Shown here piece by piece: positions 6,692 through 6,842 of a stretch of DNA of 6,842 nucleotides. Under the pieces are notes generated by a model. That model ran no database searches and was not told where the DNA came from. It saw only the letters and a program-made list of their open reading frames with translations. Source of the DNA: an uncultured Eubacterium sp. (lineage in GTDB: Bacteria; Bacillota; Clostridia; Peptostreptococcales; Anaerovoracaceae); NCBI GenBank assembly GCA_900542385.1, contig UQNP01000101.1, positions 1-6,842 of the forward strand. Reading direction: 5' to 3'. Positions within the stretch are counted from its first letter, which is position 1. Every line of letters starts with the position of its first letter. The position numbers and the translations under genes were made by a program.

Positions 6692-6842
6692 ATGGCATAT
6701 ATTTTTGATGAGCCATCGGCCAATTTAGATTATGCCGCCACAAACCGGCTTGCCGAAATTATGGGGAAACTTAAACACGCTGGATATACCATTTTTGTGG
6801 TAGAACATCGCTTTTACTATCTTCGTGATTTGATTGACAGGG
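6692..6842 (+). pseudogene. ABC transporter ATPase fragment lacking its N-terminal half (runs off the window)
   Basis: Fifty codons are visible before the window ends. They begin MAYIFDEPSANLD, the Walker B strand, catalytic Glu and D-loop of an ABC ATPase. TIFVVEHRFYYL follows, with His of EHR as the switch histidine, then RDLIDR. The EHR...YL...DR pattern resembles ECF/cobalt-type (CbiO/EcfA) or related ATPases. The Walker A and LSGGQ signature that must precede Walker B are missing, and the frame has a stop 5 codons before the ATG. Alone it cannot hydrolyse ATP, so it is probably the remnant of a longer gene. It nevertheless has a perfect AGGAGG site. All four Ile codons are ATT and three of four Arg codons are CGN, unlike neighbouring genes (ATA/ATC, AGA/AGG), which hints at foreign origin. 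It could instead be an assembly join. Confidence 0.7.

Overview
The window looks like chromosomal DNA from a strict or facultative anaerobe of the Bacillota, most likely class Clostridia. Evidence: a 56-residue clostridial-type 2[4Fe-4S] ferredoxin, the NADH/NAD+ sensor Rex, a groESL operon headed by a perfect CIRCE operator, strong AGGAGG-type ribosome sites, and coding regions rich in AGA/AGG arginine and ATA/ATC isoleucine codons. A finer placement is not supported by the sequence alone.

Left part (1-1173): acpP (acyl carrier protein) is followed after 3 nt by rex, so fatty-acid carrier and redox repressor appear to be co-transcribed. rex converges on the ferredoxin gene, and a 13-bp hairpin between them can end transcription from both sides.

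Middle (1174-3080): divergent from the ferredoxin gene is a two-gene operon. The first gene is an uncharacterised P-loop NTPase whose C-terminal third resembles an Asp23/Gls24 domain. The second is an OGG1-type 8-oxoguanine DNA glycosylase/AP lyase. The operon ends in a clear intrinsic terminator.

Heat-shock operon (3104-5360): a sigma-A type promoter, a perfect CIRCE inverted repeat (HrcA site), a leader with a small hairpin, groES, groEL, and a terminator shared with the convergent operon.

Right part (5369-6842): on the minus strand an ArsR-family repressor gene is followed after 1 nt by a putative FMN nitroreductase of the TM1586 type, a likely regulator-target pair. Its upstream region (6396-6691) holds no gene but is dense in structure: a perfect 15-bp palindrome overlapping a near-consensus rightward promoter, a tandem repeat with one-helical-turn spacing, and an inverted repeat at the presumed arsR -35. 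The window ends inside a plus-strand gene fragment that begins at the Walker B motif of an ECF/cobalt-type ABC ATPase. It lacks the P-loop and signature motif but has its own strong ribosome site, and its codon use differs from its neighbours.

Most of the window is ordinary housekeeping DNA. The parts most worth a second look are the NTPase-Asp23 fusion, the structured arsR upstream region, and the headless ABC ATPase fragment. I did not find a convincing new multi-gene system.
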